DNA of 64,000 bases from Ornithinimicrobium flavum. GTDB taxonomy: Bacteria; Actinomycetota; Actinomycetes; Actinomycetales; Dermatophilaceae. Below are positions 29,001 to 38,811 of this stretch, in pieces. Position numbers and translations under genes: made by a program. The notes beneath the pieces are model-generated. The model was not told the DNA's origin. It saw nothing but the letters and a program-made list of their open reading frames with translations, and ran no database searches. The stretch spans positions 2,542,001 to 2,606,000 of the forward strand of contig NZ_CP038213.1 of the NCBI RefSeq assembly GCF_004526345.1, in the 5' to 3' direction. Position 1 is the stretch's first letter, and each line of letters begins with the position of its first letter.

Positions 29001-31171
29001 TCGCCGCCCGGGAGGTCCAGGTCGTCACCGTCGCCAGCCAGAGCCCCTCACCCTTCGCCCGCTCTCTGCTCATGGGCTACATCGCCCAGTTCCTCTACGA
29101 GGGCGACTCCCCGCTGGCGGAGCGGCGGGCGGCCGCCCTCTCCCTCGACCCGGCCCTGCTCGCCGAGCTCCTCGGACGGGGCGAGGGAGCCGCGCTGCGC
29201 GACCTGCTCGACCCGCAGGTCGTGGCCCGGACGGAGGCGGAGCTGCAGCGGCTGACCCCCGAGCGGGCGGCGCGCGACCAGCAGGACGTCCTGGACCTGC
29301 TGCGGGTGCTGGGCCCGCTCAGCACCCCGGAGATCCTGGCCCGTGCGCAGGAGGAGGTGCGCGGGTCGGTCGCCGGCTGGCTCGCCGAGCTCGCGGCGGC
29401 CCGCAGGGTCATCGAGGTGAGGGTGGCCGGGGAGCAGCGGTGGGCCGACGCCCAGGACGCCGCCCGGCTGCGCGACGCCCTGGGCACCGCGATCCCGGTG
29501 GGGATCCCGGCCACCTACCTGGAGCCGGTGGACGACCCGCTGGGCGATCTCGTGGTCCGTTATGCCCGCACCCACACGCCGTTCACTCTGGCCGAGCTGG
29601 CCGGCCGGCTGGGTCTGGGGGCCGCGGTGGTGCGGGACGCCGCGCGGCGCCTCGTCTCCTCGGGCCGGCTCGCCGAGGGTGCGCTGGTGCCGCACGGCAC
29701 CGGGCACGACGACCTGTGCGACGCCGAGGTCCTGCGGCTGCTGCGTCGCCGGTCCCTCGCCGCCCTGCGTCAGGAGGTCGAGCCGGTGCCCCAGCGCACG
29801 TACGCCCGCTTCCTCCCCCGGTGGCAGGCGGCGACCGGGCTCGGGTCCGGCGGTGGGGACCGAGCAGCAGCTGCGGGGCGGTGACGGTGTGCTGCGCGCG
29901 GTCGAGCAGCTCGCCGGGGCACGGCTGCCCGCCTCCGCGCTGGAGTCCCTCGTGCTGCCCGCCCGGGTCCGTGACTACACCCCCGCGCTGCTGGACGAGC
30001 TGATGACGGCCGGGGAGGTGCTCTGGCAGGGCCACGGCAGCATGCCCGGTGACGACGGATGGGTCTCGCTCCACCTGGCCGACGCGGCGCACCTCACCCT
30101 GGCCGGGCCGGAGCCGGTGGAGGAGGGTCCCGGGGCGCCGCTGCTCGAGCTGCTCGAGCGGGTCCCCGGCGGGCCTACCAGTTCCGGTCGCTGTCCGACG
30201 CCGTGGGCTCCACCGACGACCCGGGGCTCACCGCCGCCCTGTGGCAGCTGGTCTGGGGCGGGCGCGTCACGGCCGACACCTTCGCCCCGGTCCGGGCCCT
30301 GCTCGGGGGCGGCCGGACGGCCCACCGCGCGCGCCGGAGCCCGACGCGCTCGTCCCGGTGGTCCCGGTCCTCGGTGGCGCTGTCGCAGCGGGCGGCCCGG
30401 CCTGCCCTCCCGCTGCGGTCGGGCCCCCCGAGCACGGTCGGGCGCTGGTCGCTCCTGCCGCCGGTGGAGACCGACCCGACGGTCCGCGCCCTGGCCACGG
30501 CCGAGCAGCTGCTCGACCGCTACGGCGTGCTGACCCGCGGCTCCGTGGTCGCCGAGGGCATCGCCGGCGGGTATGCCGGGGTCTACCGGGTCCTGGCCGG
30601 CGCCGAGGAGGCGGGCCGCGTCCGGCGGGGGTATGTCGTGGAGGGTCTCGGCGCGGCGCAGTTCGGCTCCGCCGGGGCGATCGACCGTCTCCGCGCCCTG
30701 GACGGCCAGGCCCGGGACCAGGACGGCCAGGACCCCGAGGTGGTCCTCCTGGCCGCGACCGACCCTGCCAACCCCTACGGGGCGAGCGTGCCCTGGCCGG
30801 AGCGGGGCCCGGGCGAGGGCGACCCGGACCGTGACCCCGCCCGTGGCGCGCCCGACACCGGTGGCGCGCACCGGCCGGGGCGCAAGGCCGGTTCGATGGT
30901 CGCCCTGGTCGACGGGGCCCTGGCCCTCTACCTCGAGCGCGGCGGCCGCACCGCCCTGACCTTCCCCGTGCCCGAGCCGCAGGACGGGCACCAGGTGTGG
31001 ACGACGGTCGCCCACACGCTGGCGGGAGCCGTGCGGTCTGGGTCGCTCGCCGGGCTGACGATCAGCAAGATCGACGGCGCGGGAGCCCTGGGGGCAGGCT
31101 CCCCCCTGGCCGCGGCGCTGGTGGAGGCCGGCTTCCACACCGCACCCCAGGGCCTGCGCCTGCGGCGCTGA
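26082..31171 (+). pseudogene. lhr: ATP-dependent helicase Lhr, interrupted by three frameshifts
   Basis: Large superfamily-2 helicase, about 1,696 aa if read through, in the range of actinobacterial Lhr. Seen: GDHTLVVAPTGSGKTLSAFL (motif I), VESVIVDEVHAV (DEVH box), LSATVRPVEEVARYLTGG, HHGSVSKEQRAVIEDAL and SPPSVASGLQRVGRAGHQVG (motif VI), then the Lhr-CTD with winged-helix regions to PLAAALVEAGFHTAPQGLRLRR. Frame breaks: near 28856-28859 (C run, one base short: S-P-LWQQRQRSAQLLEVA continues), near 29855-29858 (GGGG, one base extra: GTEQQLRGGDGVLRAVEQL) and near 30171-30173 (GGG, one short: AYQFRSLSDAVG). Conserved sequence resumes each time, so sequencing error is likely. Start GTG 26082 or 26088. 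An Arg/Ser repeat (RRSDGRRSDGRR) is inserted near residue 90. Confidence 0.8.
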
Positions 31172-31204
31172 GGGCCCGGCAGACACCACCGTCGAAGGAG
31201 CACC

Positions 31205-31648
31205 GTGAGCCCCCAGCGTCCCCACCACCCGCAGTTCGACGCGCTGGTCCGCGCGTCCTTCGAGCGTCAGGGCATCATGCGGACCCTCGGTGCCGACCTC
31301 ACCCGGGTCCTGCCCGGCCAGGTCGACATCGCGGTCCCCTACCACGAGGGGCTGACCCAGCAGCACGGGTACTTCCACGCCGGCGTCGCGACAACCCTGG
31401 TGGACTCCGCCTGCGGCTACGCCGCCCTCACCCTCATGCCCGAGGGGTCGGAGGTCCTGTCGGTGGAGTTCAAGACCAACTTCCTGGCGCCCGCCCGGGG
31501 CGAGTTCCTTCGCGCCGAGGGCAGGGTGCTCCGCGCGGGCCGCACGATCACCGTCTGCCACGGCGACGTCTACGCCGTGGCGGACGGGGAGCAGACCCAC
31601 TGCGCCACGATGATCGCGACGATGATCCGCGTCGACAGCACGGCCTGA
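31205..31648 (+). CDS. PaaI family thioesterase (hotdog fold)
   Basis: 147 aa, single hotdog domain. Seen: GLTQQHGYFHAGVATTLVDSACGYAALT (HGG-type active-site region, here with HGYFHAG) and SVEFKTNFLAPARGEFLRAEGRVLRAGRTITVCHGDVYA. Such enzymes hydrolyse acyl- or aryl-CoA thioesters; the acyl group is unknown. The start is GTG with AAGGAG at 31195-31200. It follows lhr by 33 bp and may share its transcript. A strong hairpin follows the stop. Confidence 0.87.
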   Translation: MSPQRPHHPQFDALVRASFERQGIMRTLGADLTRVLPGQVDIAVPYHEGLTQQHGYFHAGVATTLVDSACGYAALTLMPEGSEVLSVEFKTNFLAPARGEFLRAEGRVLRAGRTITVCHGDVYAVADGEQTHCATMIATMIRVDSTA

Positions 31649-31655
31649 GGCCGTC

Positions 31656-31694
31656 CCCGGGCGACGACGGACGTCACCGGCTACGTCGCCCGGG
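31656..31694. terminator. Strong bidirectional terminator
   Basis: CCCGGGCGACG and CGTCGCCCGGG form a perfect 11-bp stem with a 17-nt loop, filling the gap between the thioesterase stop (31648) and the converging ABC ATPase stop (31710). Confidence 0.65.
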
Positions 31695-31709
31695 TCGGCG
31701 AGCTCGCTC

Positions 31710-32813
31710 CTACTCGTGCGGCACCCGGACGCCCTCGGCGTCGAAGACCAGCTCCTCCTCCGGGTGGACGCGCAGCCGGAGCCGGTCGCCCTGCGAGATC
31801 TGCTCCCGCTTGTCCAGGCGCACCACGAGGTGGTCCCCGCGGACGGACACACCCTCCGACACCTCCGGCGTGCCGAAGACGAAGGTCTCCGACCCCAGCC
31901 GCTCCAGCCGGTCGACGACGACGACCAGCTCGTCCCGGCCGGGCGAGCCCCCGGTCCCGACGACGTCGAAACCCTCCGGTCGCAGCCCGACCGTGACCGG
32001 CGAGGCGACCTCGGTCGGGCGCAGCGGGATGTCCAGGCCCGGGGCCAGCAGCGCGCGGCGCTCGCGCACCTGCACCCCGTCGAGGAAGTTGATCGCCGGT
32101 GAGCCGATGAAGCCGGCCACGAAGGCGTTGACCGGCCGCTCGTAGAGCTCGGTCGGTGAGCCCACCTGCTGCAGGACGCCGTCCCGCAGCACGCAGACCC
32201 GGTCGCCCATGGTCATCGCCTCCGTCTGGTCGTGGGTGACGTAGACGGTCGTCGTGCCGAGCCGGCGCTGCAGTTCCGCGATCTGGCCACGGGTCGACAC
32301 CCGCAGCTTGGCGTCCAGGTTGGACAGCGGCTCATCCATGCAGAAGACCTTGGGCTGGCGCACGATCGCCCGGCCCATGGCCACCCGCTGGCGCTGACCG
32401 CCGGACATCTTGGCCGGCTTGCGGTCCAGCAGGTCCTCCAGCTGCAGGATGCGCGCCGCCTCCGCCACCCGCTCCCGGATCTCGGCCTTCGGGGTCCCGG
32501 TGTTGCGCAGGGCGAACGCCATGTTCTCGGCGGCCGTCATGTTCGGGTAGAGGGCGTAGCTCTGGAAGACCATGGCCACGTCCCTGTCCCGGGCGCGCAC
32601 GCGGGTGACGTCCTCGTCGTCGATGAGCAGGCGCCCGGAGGTCACCGGCTCCAGGCCGGCGAGCATGCGCAGCGAGGTCGACTTGCCGCACCCCGACGGA
32701 CCGACGAGGACGACGAACTCACCGTCCTCGATCTGCAGGTCGAGAGCGTCGACCGCCGGACGGTCCGCGCCCGGGAAGGTCCGGGTCGCCTGCTCGTAAC
32801 TGACGCTGGCCAT
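31710..32813 (-). CDS. ugpC: ABC importer ATPase, UgpC/MalK/MsmK type
   Basis: 367 aa cytoplasmic ATPase energising the importer encoded just upstream. Seen: Walker A GPSGCGKSTSLRML near residue 40, MSGGQRQRVAMGRAI signature, Walker B VFCMDEPLSNLDAKLR, H-loop VYVTHDQTEAMTMGDR and a C-terminal TOBE domain (about 235-365). Gene order permease-permease-binding protein-ATPase is that of ugpAEBC. The ATG is 3 bp after the binding-protein stop. UgpC-type ATPases may serve more than one sugar importer. Confidence 0.92.
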   Translation of the reverse strand: MASVSYEQATRTFPGADRPAVDALDLQIEDGEFVVLVGPSGCGKSTSLRMLAGLEPVTSGRLLIDDEDVTRVRARDRDVAMVFQSYALYPNMTAAENMAFALRNTGTPKAEIRERVAEAARILQLEDLLDRKPAKMSGGQRQRVAMGRAIVRQPKVFCMDEPLSNLDAKLRVSTRGQIAELQRRLGTTTVYVTHDQTEAMTMGDRVCVLRDGVLQQVGSPTELYERPVNAFVAGFIGSPAINFLDGVQVRERRALLAPGLDIPLRPTEVASPVTVGLRPEGFDVVGTGGSPGRDELVVVVDRLERLGSETFVFGTPEVSEGVSVRGDHLVVRLDKREQISQGDRLRLRVHPEEELVFDAEGVRVPHE

Positions 32814-32816
32814 CGG

Positions 32817-34139
32817 TCAGCGCAGCTCGGGCTCGACGTCCCGCTCCACGACCTGCTGCAGCTCCTGGGCCAGCTCGGTGAAGACCTCCGTCACGTCCTC
32901 GCCACCGGTGGTGATCCGGTCCAGGGCGGCACCGATGCGGGCACCACCGCCGGGGACGAAGACGCGCGCGTAGTCCTGGGACTGGGTGTTGGGCAGCTGC
33001 TCCAGCGCGGTCTCGAAGTTGGGGTTCTCCTCGAGGTAGCCCTGGACCTCCTCGGTGTCGATGGCGTCCTTGCGGACGGGCACGTACCCCGTGGCCTGGC
33101 TGAAGGTCACCGTGTTCGCGGTGTTGGTGTACCAGTCGACGAACTCGGCCGCGGCCGCCTTGCGGGCCTCGGAGATGTTGTTGGAGACCGCCAGGCCGGC
33201 GCCACCGGTGGTCACGCCCGGCTGCGGGCCGGGGAGGAAGGCGGTGCCGAAGTCGAAGGTGGCGGTCTCGACCAGGCCGCCGAGCGAGCCGGTCGACTGG
33301 AGCAGGGCTGCCGCCTGACCGGCGGCGAAGTCGCTGTTCGGGTCGGTCGCGATGACGAAGTTGCCGGACTCGACCTGCTCCTGGAGGAACTCCCCGGCGG
33401 CGATCGACCCCTCCGAGGTGAGGACCGAGGTGTCCCACTCCTGCGAGTAGGCGCCGTCGAAGGTCCAGATCATGCCCTGGAAGTACCAGTCGAGGTAGTT
33501 GGAGCCGTCGGGGATGGTGAGGGCCGGCATACCCGGGTTGGCCTCACGCAGGTCGGTCGCCCACCCGGCGAACTCCTCCCACGTCTCGGGGCCGCGGTCC
33601 GGCAGTCCCGCCGCCTCCCACATGTCCTTGTTGTAGTAGAAGAGGGGGGTCGAGCGGGCGTAGGGGACGGCGTAGTGCTGGTCCTCGAAGACGTAGTCCT
33701 CACGCAGCGAGTCGACGTAGCTGCTCGTGTCCACGTCCGCGGCCTCCCACAGCTCGTCCAGCGGCGCGATGGCGTCGTTGAGCATCATCGGGAACCAGGT
33801 GACGTCCGAGGCGACGACCACGTCGGGCACGTCGCTGCCGGCCTGGGCGGCGTTGAAGCGGTTGGCGACCTCCTCGTAGTTGGCGCCGGCGGTCACCAGC
33901 TGGATGCTCACCCCGGTCTCCTCCTCGTAGGCGGCGATGAGCTCCTCCTCGGTCTCCTTGGACCCACCGGGGTGGTTGGACCAGAACACCAGGCTGGTGA
34001 CCTCCTCGTCCGCGCCGCCGCCGGCGGCACCGGTGGCGCCGTCGTCCTCGTTCGTGCCGCCGCCACCGGTCCCGGCGCAGGCGGTCAGCAGGCTGGCGGT
34101 CAGGGCCAGGCCCAGGATCGTGGGGATGGGACGGGTCAT
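32817..34139 (-). CDS. Extracellular solute-binding protein (lipoprotein) of a sugar/glycerol-phosphate ABC importer
   Basis: 440 aa. Signal peptide IPTILGLALTASLLTAC with lipobox LTAC (Cys near residue 21), then a Gly/Asp-rich linker and a family-1 binding fold: VTSLVFWSNHPGGSKETEEELIAAYEEETG, DVPDVVVASDVTWFPMMLNDAIAPLDEL, YAVPYARSTPLFYYNKDMWEAAGL. This segment order resembles UgpB more than maltose proteins, but the ligand is not proven. ATG at 34139 is preceded by GAGGAGA; the longer frame to 34934 is antisense read-through. Confidence 0.88.
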   Translation of the reverse strand: MTRPIPTILGLALTASLLTACAGTGGGGTNEDDGATGAAGGGADEEVTSLVFWSNHPGGSKETEEELIAAYEEETGVSIQLVTAGANYEEVANRFNAAQAGSDVPDVVVASDVTWFPMMLNDAIAPLDELWEAADVDTSSYVDSLREDYVFEDQHYAVPYARSTPLFYYNKDMWEAAGLPDRGPETWEEFAGWATDLREANPGMPALTIPDGSNYLDWYFQGMIWTFDGAYSQEWDTSVLTSEGSIAAGEFLQEQVESGNFVIATDPNSDFAAGQAAALLQSTGSLGGLVETATFDFGTAFLPGPQPGVTTGGAGLAVSNNISEARKAAAAEFVDWYTNTANTVTFSQATGYVPVRKDAIDTEEVQGYLEENPNFETALEQLPNTQSQDYARVFVPGGGARIGAALDRITTGGEDVTEVFTELAQELQQVVERDVEPELR

Positions 34140-34243
34140 GTTCTCTCCTCGGCAGGTGCCCGGCGGGCGGGCGCGGTGGTGGACGGGGTCGATGGGTGCG
34201 GGGTCGGTGGGTCGGGGGTGGACGGGTATGCGGTCATGGCGGC

Positions 34244-35098
34244 TCAGCCCTTGACCGCCCCGGCGGTCAGGCCCTTGATCATGTGACGCTGCAGCAGCAG
34301 GAAGACCAGCAGGATGGGCAGCATGGTCAGCACGGTGCCGGCCATCACCGGCCCCCAGTTCGTGAAGCCCTCGGCGTCCTGCAGCTGGGTCAGGCCGACC
34401 GGCAGCGGCGCGGTCGAGGCGTCGTCGGCCATGAGCAGGGGCCACAGGTACTGGTTCCACTCGTTGACGACGGTGATGAGCGTGAAGGCGATGACGGTGG
34501 GCCAGGACATCGGCAGCACCACCCGCCAGAGCAGGGTGAACGGGCCGGCGTGGTCCATCTCGGCGGCCTCGATGATCTCCCCGGGCAGGGAGATGAAGTG
34601 GTTGCGCATGAGGAAGGTCCCGAAGGCCACCCCGGCCAGCGGGATCATGATGCCCTGGAAGGTGTTGCGCCAGCCCAGCTCGGCCACGAGCGCGTAGTTG
34701 CTGATCCAGGTGATCTGGCTGGGGACCATGAGCGCCGCGATGATGAACAGCAGCGCCAGCGTGCGACCGGGGAAGCGCAGGAAGGACAGGGCGAAGGCCG
34801 ACAGCACCCCGATGACCACCTGGACGATCGTGAGGGTGCCGGTGATGAAGACCGAGTTGCGCAGGTAGCTCAGGAACGGCACGCCCTGCCGGACGCCGTC
34901 GTAGTTCTCGAAGGTGACCGGGTCCGGGACCCACGTCACCGGGACCGAGTAGATGTCGCTGCGCTCCTTGAGGGAGGCCGCGAGGATCCAGTAGAGGGGC
35001 AGGGCCACCACGACCACGACCAGCACCATGGCCAGGTAGCCGCTGACGGCCGACACGGGGCTGCGCCGTTCGTGGGGCGCGATCTGGGCGGTGCTCAC
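34244..35098 (-). CDS. ABC importer permease, UgpE/MalG type
   Basis: 284 aa, six membrane helices. The cytoplasmic EAA loop is EIIEAAEMDHAGPFTLLWRVVLPMSWP near residues 180-210, which docks on the ATPase. The N-terminal PVSAVSGYLAMVLVVVVVALPLYWILAASLKERSDIYS and the end MIKGLTAGAVKG are typical of MalG-type subunits. The start is GTG at 35098, overlapping the first permease stop as GTGA. A 104-bp gap without a visible hairpin separates it from the binding-protein gene. Confidence 0.92.
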   Translation of the reverse strand: MSTAQIAPHERRSPVSAVSGYLAMVLVVVVVALPLYWILAASLKERSDIYSVPVTWVPDPVTFENYDGVRQGVPFLSYLRNSVFITGTLTIVQVVIGVLSAFALSFLRFPGRTLALLFIIAALMVPSQITWISNYALVAELGWRNTFQGIMIPLAGVAFGTFLMRNHFISLPGEIIEAAEMDHAGPFTLLWRVVLPMSWPTVIAFTLITVVNEWNQYLWPLLMADDASTAPLPVGLTQLQDAEGFTNWGPVMAGTVLTMLPILLVFLLLQRHMIKGLTAGAVKG

Positions 35099-35994
35099 TT
35101 CTCCCGGCCCCTCTCCATGACCCACACCTGCATGAGGGTGATGACGAGCAGGGCGAGGAACATGACCGTGGCGACGGTGGCGCCGTACCCGGCCCGCAGG
35201 TTGACGAAAGTCTCCTGGTAGATCTGGTAGACCATCGTGGTCGTGCCGTTACCGAAGGGTCCGCCCCGGGTCATCGTGTGGATGACGTCGAAGACCTGGA
35301 AGCTGTTGAGCATCACGGTGATGAGCAGGAAGAAGGTCGCGCCCCGGAGCTGGGGCCAGATGACCATCCGGAAGCGCGTCCAGGCGGAGGCGGAGTCGAT
35401 CTCGGCGGCCTCGTCCAGGTCGCGTCGCCGGGCCTGGAGGGCCGCCAGGTAGATGACGAAGGTGTACCCGAGGTTCTTCCACACGTAGGTGATGGTGACC
35501 ATGAACAGCGCCCACCCGGCCGACTGGTAGAAGTTGGGCGGGGTGATGCCGATCGTGCGCAGCAGGTCGGGCACCAGGCCGAAGGTGGGGGTGAAGATGA
35601 ACTGGAAGGCCACGCCGATGGCCGCGCCCGACAGCACGAACGGGGCGAAGACCAGCGACCTCACCCCACCACCGCGGCCGAAGAGCTTCTGGTCCAGGAG
35701 CAGGGCCAGCGCCAGGCCGATCACCATGGAGCCGATCACTGCGGCACCGGTGAAGATCAGCGTGTTCCACAGGACCGTCCGGCTCGAGTCGCTGGTGAAG
35801 AACTCGACGTAGTTGTCCCACCCGATGAAGGTGGACCGCGGGCTGCCGAGGTTCCACCGGAAGAAGCTGAGCCGGATGTTGTCGACGAGGGGCCGGTAGG
35901 TCCAGACCAGGAGCAGGAGGACGTTGGGCAGGAGCAACGCCGCGGCGAGCAGCGCCTCCTTGCCCCGTCCAGGTCGTTCCTCGATCCGGCTCAC
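35095..35994 (-). CDS. ABC importer permease, UgpA/MalF type
   Basis: 299 aa with six membrane helices and the EAA loop DLDEAAEIDSASAWTRFRMVIWPQLRGATFF near residues 195-225. The first gene of the importer operon. The frame is open to 36450, but GTG at 35994 starts just before the first helix and has TAGCGT (a -10 hexamer) 8 nt upstream. ATG-less alternatives further upstream add Arg/Pro-rich residues only. No adjacent regulator gene (LacI or GntR type) is present, so local control is unclear. Confidence 0.9.
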   Translation of the reverse strand: MSRIEERPGRGKEALLAAALLLPNVLLLLVWTYRPLVDNIRLSFFRWNLGSPRSTFIGWDNYVEFFTSDSSRTVLWNTLIFTGAAVIGSMVIGLALALLLDQKLFGRGGGVRSLVFAPFVLSGAAIGVAFQFIFTPTFGLVPDLLRTIGITPPNFYQSAGWALFMVTITYVWKNLGYTFVIYLAALQARRRDLDEAAEIDSASAWTRFRMVIWPQLRGATFFLLITVMLNSFQVFDVIHTMTRGGPFGNGTTTMVYQIYQETFVNLRAGYGATVATVMFLALLVITLMQVWVMERGREK

Positions 35995-36002
35995 GCGGCG
36001 CG

Positions 36003-36008
36003 ACGCTA
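36003..36008 (-). promoter_or_regulatory. -10 element of the ABC importer operon
   Basis: TAGCGT on the minus strand ends 8 nt before the GTG at 35994, implying a leaderless or near-leaderless operon transcript. Confidence 0.45.
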
Positions 36009-36119
36009 CTAGACCTTCGGCAACGATGCGCACCCGGGCCGGTGGACAGCAGGTGGCGCCCGCGTGTCCGCCGCGTGACCGGCTGCGTGACCCAGCCCGG
36101 GCCGTGGTCCAATCGGGCG

Positions 36120-37061
36120 GTGACGACCCGGCCCGCCCACGCAGCCCTGGCCGCCCTGGGGGCGGCGACGCTGTGGGGGACCACGGGGACGGCCCAGGCA
36201 CTGGGGCCGCAGGGGACGGACCCGACGTCCGTGGGCGCTGCCCGGGTGGGCCTCGGTGCGGTGGTGCTGGTCCTGCTGGCCCTGGTCCACCGTCGGCGTC
36301 GTCCGGGCGGGCCCGACCGCCCCGCCGCGCTGCTGGGGGCGACGGGGGTGGCGGGCGGCCCGGTCGGCCGTGTCCCGGGCCCGGTGGTGCTGGTCGTCGG
36401 GGGGCTCGCCGTGGCGGCCTATCAGGCGTTCTTCTTCCTGGGGGTGGCACGGGCCGGCGTCGCGGTGGGCACGGTCGTGGCGCTCGGCGTCGCGCCCCTG
36501 GCGACGGGCTTGCTGGGGACGGGGCTGGGTGAGCGACCGACGGCCCGCTGGCTGGTCGCGACGGTGGGTGCCGTCGGGGGGATCGGCCTGCTCGTCAGCG
36601 GCTCCGCACCCGGCGGGGGTGACGTCGACCTTGTGGGGCTGGGCGCGGCCCTGGGTGCCGGGGTGTCCTACGCCGTCTACACCGTGGCTGCCCGCGCCCT
36701 GCTGGTGCGCGGCGCGGACGGGAGGAGCGTGGTGGCCGGCTTCTTCACGATCGCGGCGGTGCTGCTGGCCCCCGCCCTGGCCCTCGGCGACCTGGGCTGG
36801 CTGGCCACGGGCGCGGGCGCGCTCATGGTCCTGTGGCTGGGGGTGGCCGCCACCGGGGTGTCCTACGTGCTCTTCCAGCAGGGGCTGGCCGGGCTCCCCG
36901 CCGGGACCGTCGCCACCCTCTCCCTCGCCGAGCCTGTGACCGCGACCCTCCTCGGGGTCCTCCTGCTGCGCGAGGACGTCACCGGTCTCACGGCGGTAGG
37001 CATCCTGGTGGTCCTGGGCAGCCTGTCGGTCATGGCCGTGCGGCGGCGGACGCCGGGCTAG
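36120..37061 (+). CDS. EamA/DMT family exporter
   Basis: 313 aa with ten hydrophobic helices in two EamA repeats: [22 protein letters not shown] at the start of the first and [27 protein letters not shown] at the start of the second; the end [25 protein letters not shown] is a strong DMT signature. It likely exports small metabolites such as amino acids. GTG at 36120 has TCCAAT, a weak -10, 6 nt upstream; the frame is open to 36042 but those residues are Arg/Pro-rich. Confidence 0.88.
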   Translation: MTTRPAHAALAALGAATLWGTTGTAQALGPQGTDPTSVGAARVGLGAVVLVLLALVHRRRRPGGPDRPAALLGATGVAGGPVGRVPGPVVLVVGGLAVAAYQAFFFLGVARAGVAVGTVVALGVAPLATGLLGTGLGERPTARWLVATVGAVGGIGLLVSGSAPGGGDVDLVGLGAALGAGVSYAVYTVAARALLVRGADGRSVVAGFFTIAAVLLAPALALGDLGWLATGAGALMVLWLGVAATGVSYVLFQQGLAGLPAGTVATLSLAEPVTATLLGVLLLREDVTGLTAVGILVVLGSLSVMAVRRRTPG

Positions 37062-37064
37062 GGT
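37059..37064 (+). promoter_or_regulatory. -10 element for the leaderless AhpD-like gene
   Basis: TAGGGT overlaps the TAG stop of the EamA gene and ends 7 nt before the ATG at 37072. Confidence 0.55.
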
Positions 37065-37071
37065 GGCCACC

Positions 37072-37650
37072 ATGAGCGAGCGCACCGACGCGTCCATCTC
37101 CGCCCTCCCGCTCCCCGCCGAGGAGGACGTGCCGGAGGGTGTGCAGCGGCTGTGGGCCAGGTCGCGCGAGGTCTTCGGCTTCGTGCCCAACGTCTTCGTG
37201 GCGCAGGCCTACAACCCCGAGCAGTTCCAGGCCTGGTGGGCCTACTTCAACCTGCTGGTCAACAAGCCGGGCCACCTGAGCAACGCCGAGCGTGAGCTCC
37301 TGGCCGTGGTGGTCAGCGGCGTCAACCGCTGCACCTACTGCGCCGTCTCGCACGGGGCGGCCCTGCGGCACCACAGCGGCGACCCCGTCACCTCCGACCT
37401 GGTCGCCGTCAATTGGCGGCAGGCCGACCTGCCCGAGCGGGAGGCGGCGCTGGCCGCCTACGCGGAGAAGCTCACCCTCACCCCCGCCGAGGTGACGCCC
37501 GAGGACCTCGACCCGCTGCGGGGCGTGGGGCTGGACGACCACGCCATCCTCGAGGCGATCCAGGTCATCGGCATGTTCAACATGACGAACCGGATCGCGA
37601 CGGCCATCTCCATGGTGCCCAACGTCGAGTACCACTCCCAGGCCCGCTGA
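37072..37650 (+). CDS. Peroxidase-related carboxymuconolactone decarboxylase-fold protein (AhpD-like)
   Basis: 192 aa all-helical protein. The redox motif is [17 protein letters not shown] near residue 85: CxxC followed by H in the CxxCxxxH arrangement of AhpD-like proteins. Flanking [30 protein letters not shown] and the terminal [19 protein letters not shown] match uncharacterised peroxidase-related enzymes. A thiol-peroxide or alkylhydroperoxide role is inferred from the family. The nei gene begins 6 bp downstream, so oxidative-damage defence is a reasonable theme. Confidence 0.88.
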   Translation: MSERTDASISALPLPAEEDVPEGVQRLWARSREVFGFVPNVFVAQAYNPEQFQAWWAYFNLLVNKPGHLSNAERELLAVVVSGVNRCTYCAVSHGAALRHHSGDPVTSDLVAVNWRQADLPEREAALAAYAEKLTLTPAEVTPEDLDPLRGVGLDDHAILEAIQVIGMFNMTNRIATAISMVPNVEYHSQAR

Positions 37651-37656
37651 GCCCCG

Positions 37657-38445
37657 ATGCCCGAGGGTGACGCCGTCTGGCGCACCGCCTCCCGTCTGCA
37701 CGGGGCACTGGCCGGTGAGCTGATCGCCGGCTGCGACCTGCGTGTGCCGGCCCTGGCCACGAGCGACCTGTCGGGGAGGCGCACGCTGGAGGTGGTCCCC
37801 CGGGGCAAGCACCTCCTGCACCGTGTCGAGGGCGGTCTCACCCTGCACAGCCACCTGCGGATGGACGGCTCGTGGCGGGTGCAGCCGGCCGGTGCGAGGT
37901 ATGCGGCGGCGCGCCGCCACACCACGCGCGCCCTGCTGTGGACCGCCGCGGTCGTGGCCGTCGGGGACAGGCTGGGGATGCTCGACCTGGTGCGGACGGT
38001 GGACGAGGGTCGGGTCGTGGGACACCTGGGGCCCGATCTCCTGGATCCGGGCTTTGACCTGGACCTGGCCGTGGCGAACCTGCTCGCCGAGCCCGGCCGG
38101 GGGGCCGCGGAGGCGCTGCTGGACCAGCAGAACCTGGCCGGGATCGGCACCATCTGGGCCAGCGAGCCCCTCCACCTGCACCGGATCTCCCCCGCCACGC
38201 CCGTCGGCGAGGTCGGGGCCGAGCGGCTGCGCGAGCTGCTCACCACGACCCGGCAGCTCATGGTGCGCAGCTGCCGGCTCCCCCGGACCACGACCACCGG
38301 GTCCACCACCCCCGGGGAGGAGACGTGGGTCTTCGGCCGGCCCGACCGACCCTGCCACCGGTGCGGGTCCCTCGTGCGGCAGCTCACGGTGGGGTCGGCC
38401 CCCCGGGAGCGGATCGTGAGCTATTGCCCCACCTGTCAGCGGTGA
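37657..38445 (+). CDS. nei: Fpg/Nei family DNA glycosylase (endonuclease VIII type)
   Basis: Base-excision repair glycosylase/AP lyase for oxidised bases, 262 aa. The N-terminus MPEGDAVWRTA gives the catalytic Pro2 and Glu3 after Met removal and is of Nei type (MPEGD) rather than MutM (MPELPE). H2TH region: LLDQQNLAGIGTIWASEPLHLHRISP. The C-terminal zinc finger has four Cys: CHRCGS and YCPTC. Follows the AhpD-like gene by 6 bp. Matches actinobacterial Nei2-like proteins. Confidence 0.93.
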   Translation: MPEGDAVWRTASRLHGALAGELIAGCDLRVPALATSDLSGRRTLEVVPRGKHLLHRVEGGLTLHSHLRMDGSWRVQPAGARYAAARRHTTRALLWTAAVVAVGDRLGMLDLVRTVDEGRVVGHLGPDLLDPGFDLDLAVANLLAEPGRGAAEALLDQQNLAGIGTIWASEPLHLHRISPATPVGEVGAERLRELLTTTRQLMVRSCRLPRTTTTGSTTPGEETWVFGRPDRPCHRCGSLVRQLTVGSAPRERIVSYCPTCQR

Positions 38446-38460
38446 GCGACCGGACTCGGC

Positions 38461-38799
38461 TCAGGCGGCGGAGACGACGGCGCGGCGCCGGGTGGTGACC
38501 TCGCTGCGCCGGATCGGCTGGGCCAGCCCGTCGGTCAGGACCGCGGTCATCTGCTGCTGGGCGGCCTCGGCCAGGCTGACGCGGTCCGCGACGTCGGAGA
38601 GCATGTCGGACAGGGGCACGTCCAGGGCCCGGCAGATCGAGGCCAGCAGCTCGGAGGAGGCTTCCTTCTCACCGCGCTCGATCTCGGACAGGTAGCCGAG
38701 GGAGCACGAGGCCGAGGCGCTGACCTCCCGCAGCGTCCGACCCTGGGTCTGGCGGGTCTCGCGGAGGGCGTCGCCCAGCTCGCGTCGCAGCAGCACCAT
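38461..38799 (-). CDS. clgR: ClgR-like XRE-family transcriptional regulator
   Basis: 112 aa. HTH (about residues 8-63): LGDALRETRQTQGRTLREVSASASCSLGYLSEIERGEKEASSELLASICRALDVPL, very close to ClgR of mycobacteria and corynebacteria, which activates clpP/clpC and other proteostasis genes and is itself degraded by ClpP. The C-terminal AVVSAA end fits a hydrophobic degradation tag. Its place as last gene of rimO-pgsA-cinA-clgR is conserved. The ATG has GAGGAGGG upstream. Confidence 0.92.
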   Translation of the reverse strand: MVLLRRELGDALRETRQTQGRTLREVSASASCSLGYLSEIERGEKEASSELLASICRALDVPLSDMLSDVADRVSLAEAAQQQMTAVLTDGLAQPIRRSEVTTRRRAVVSAA

Positions 38800-38811
38800 G
38801 GTCGTCCCTCC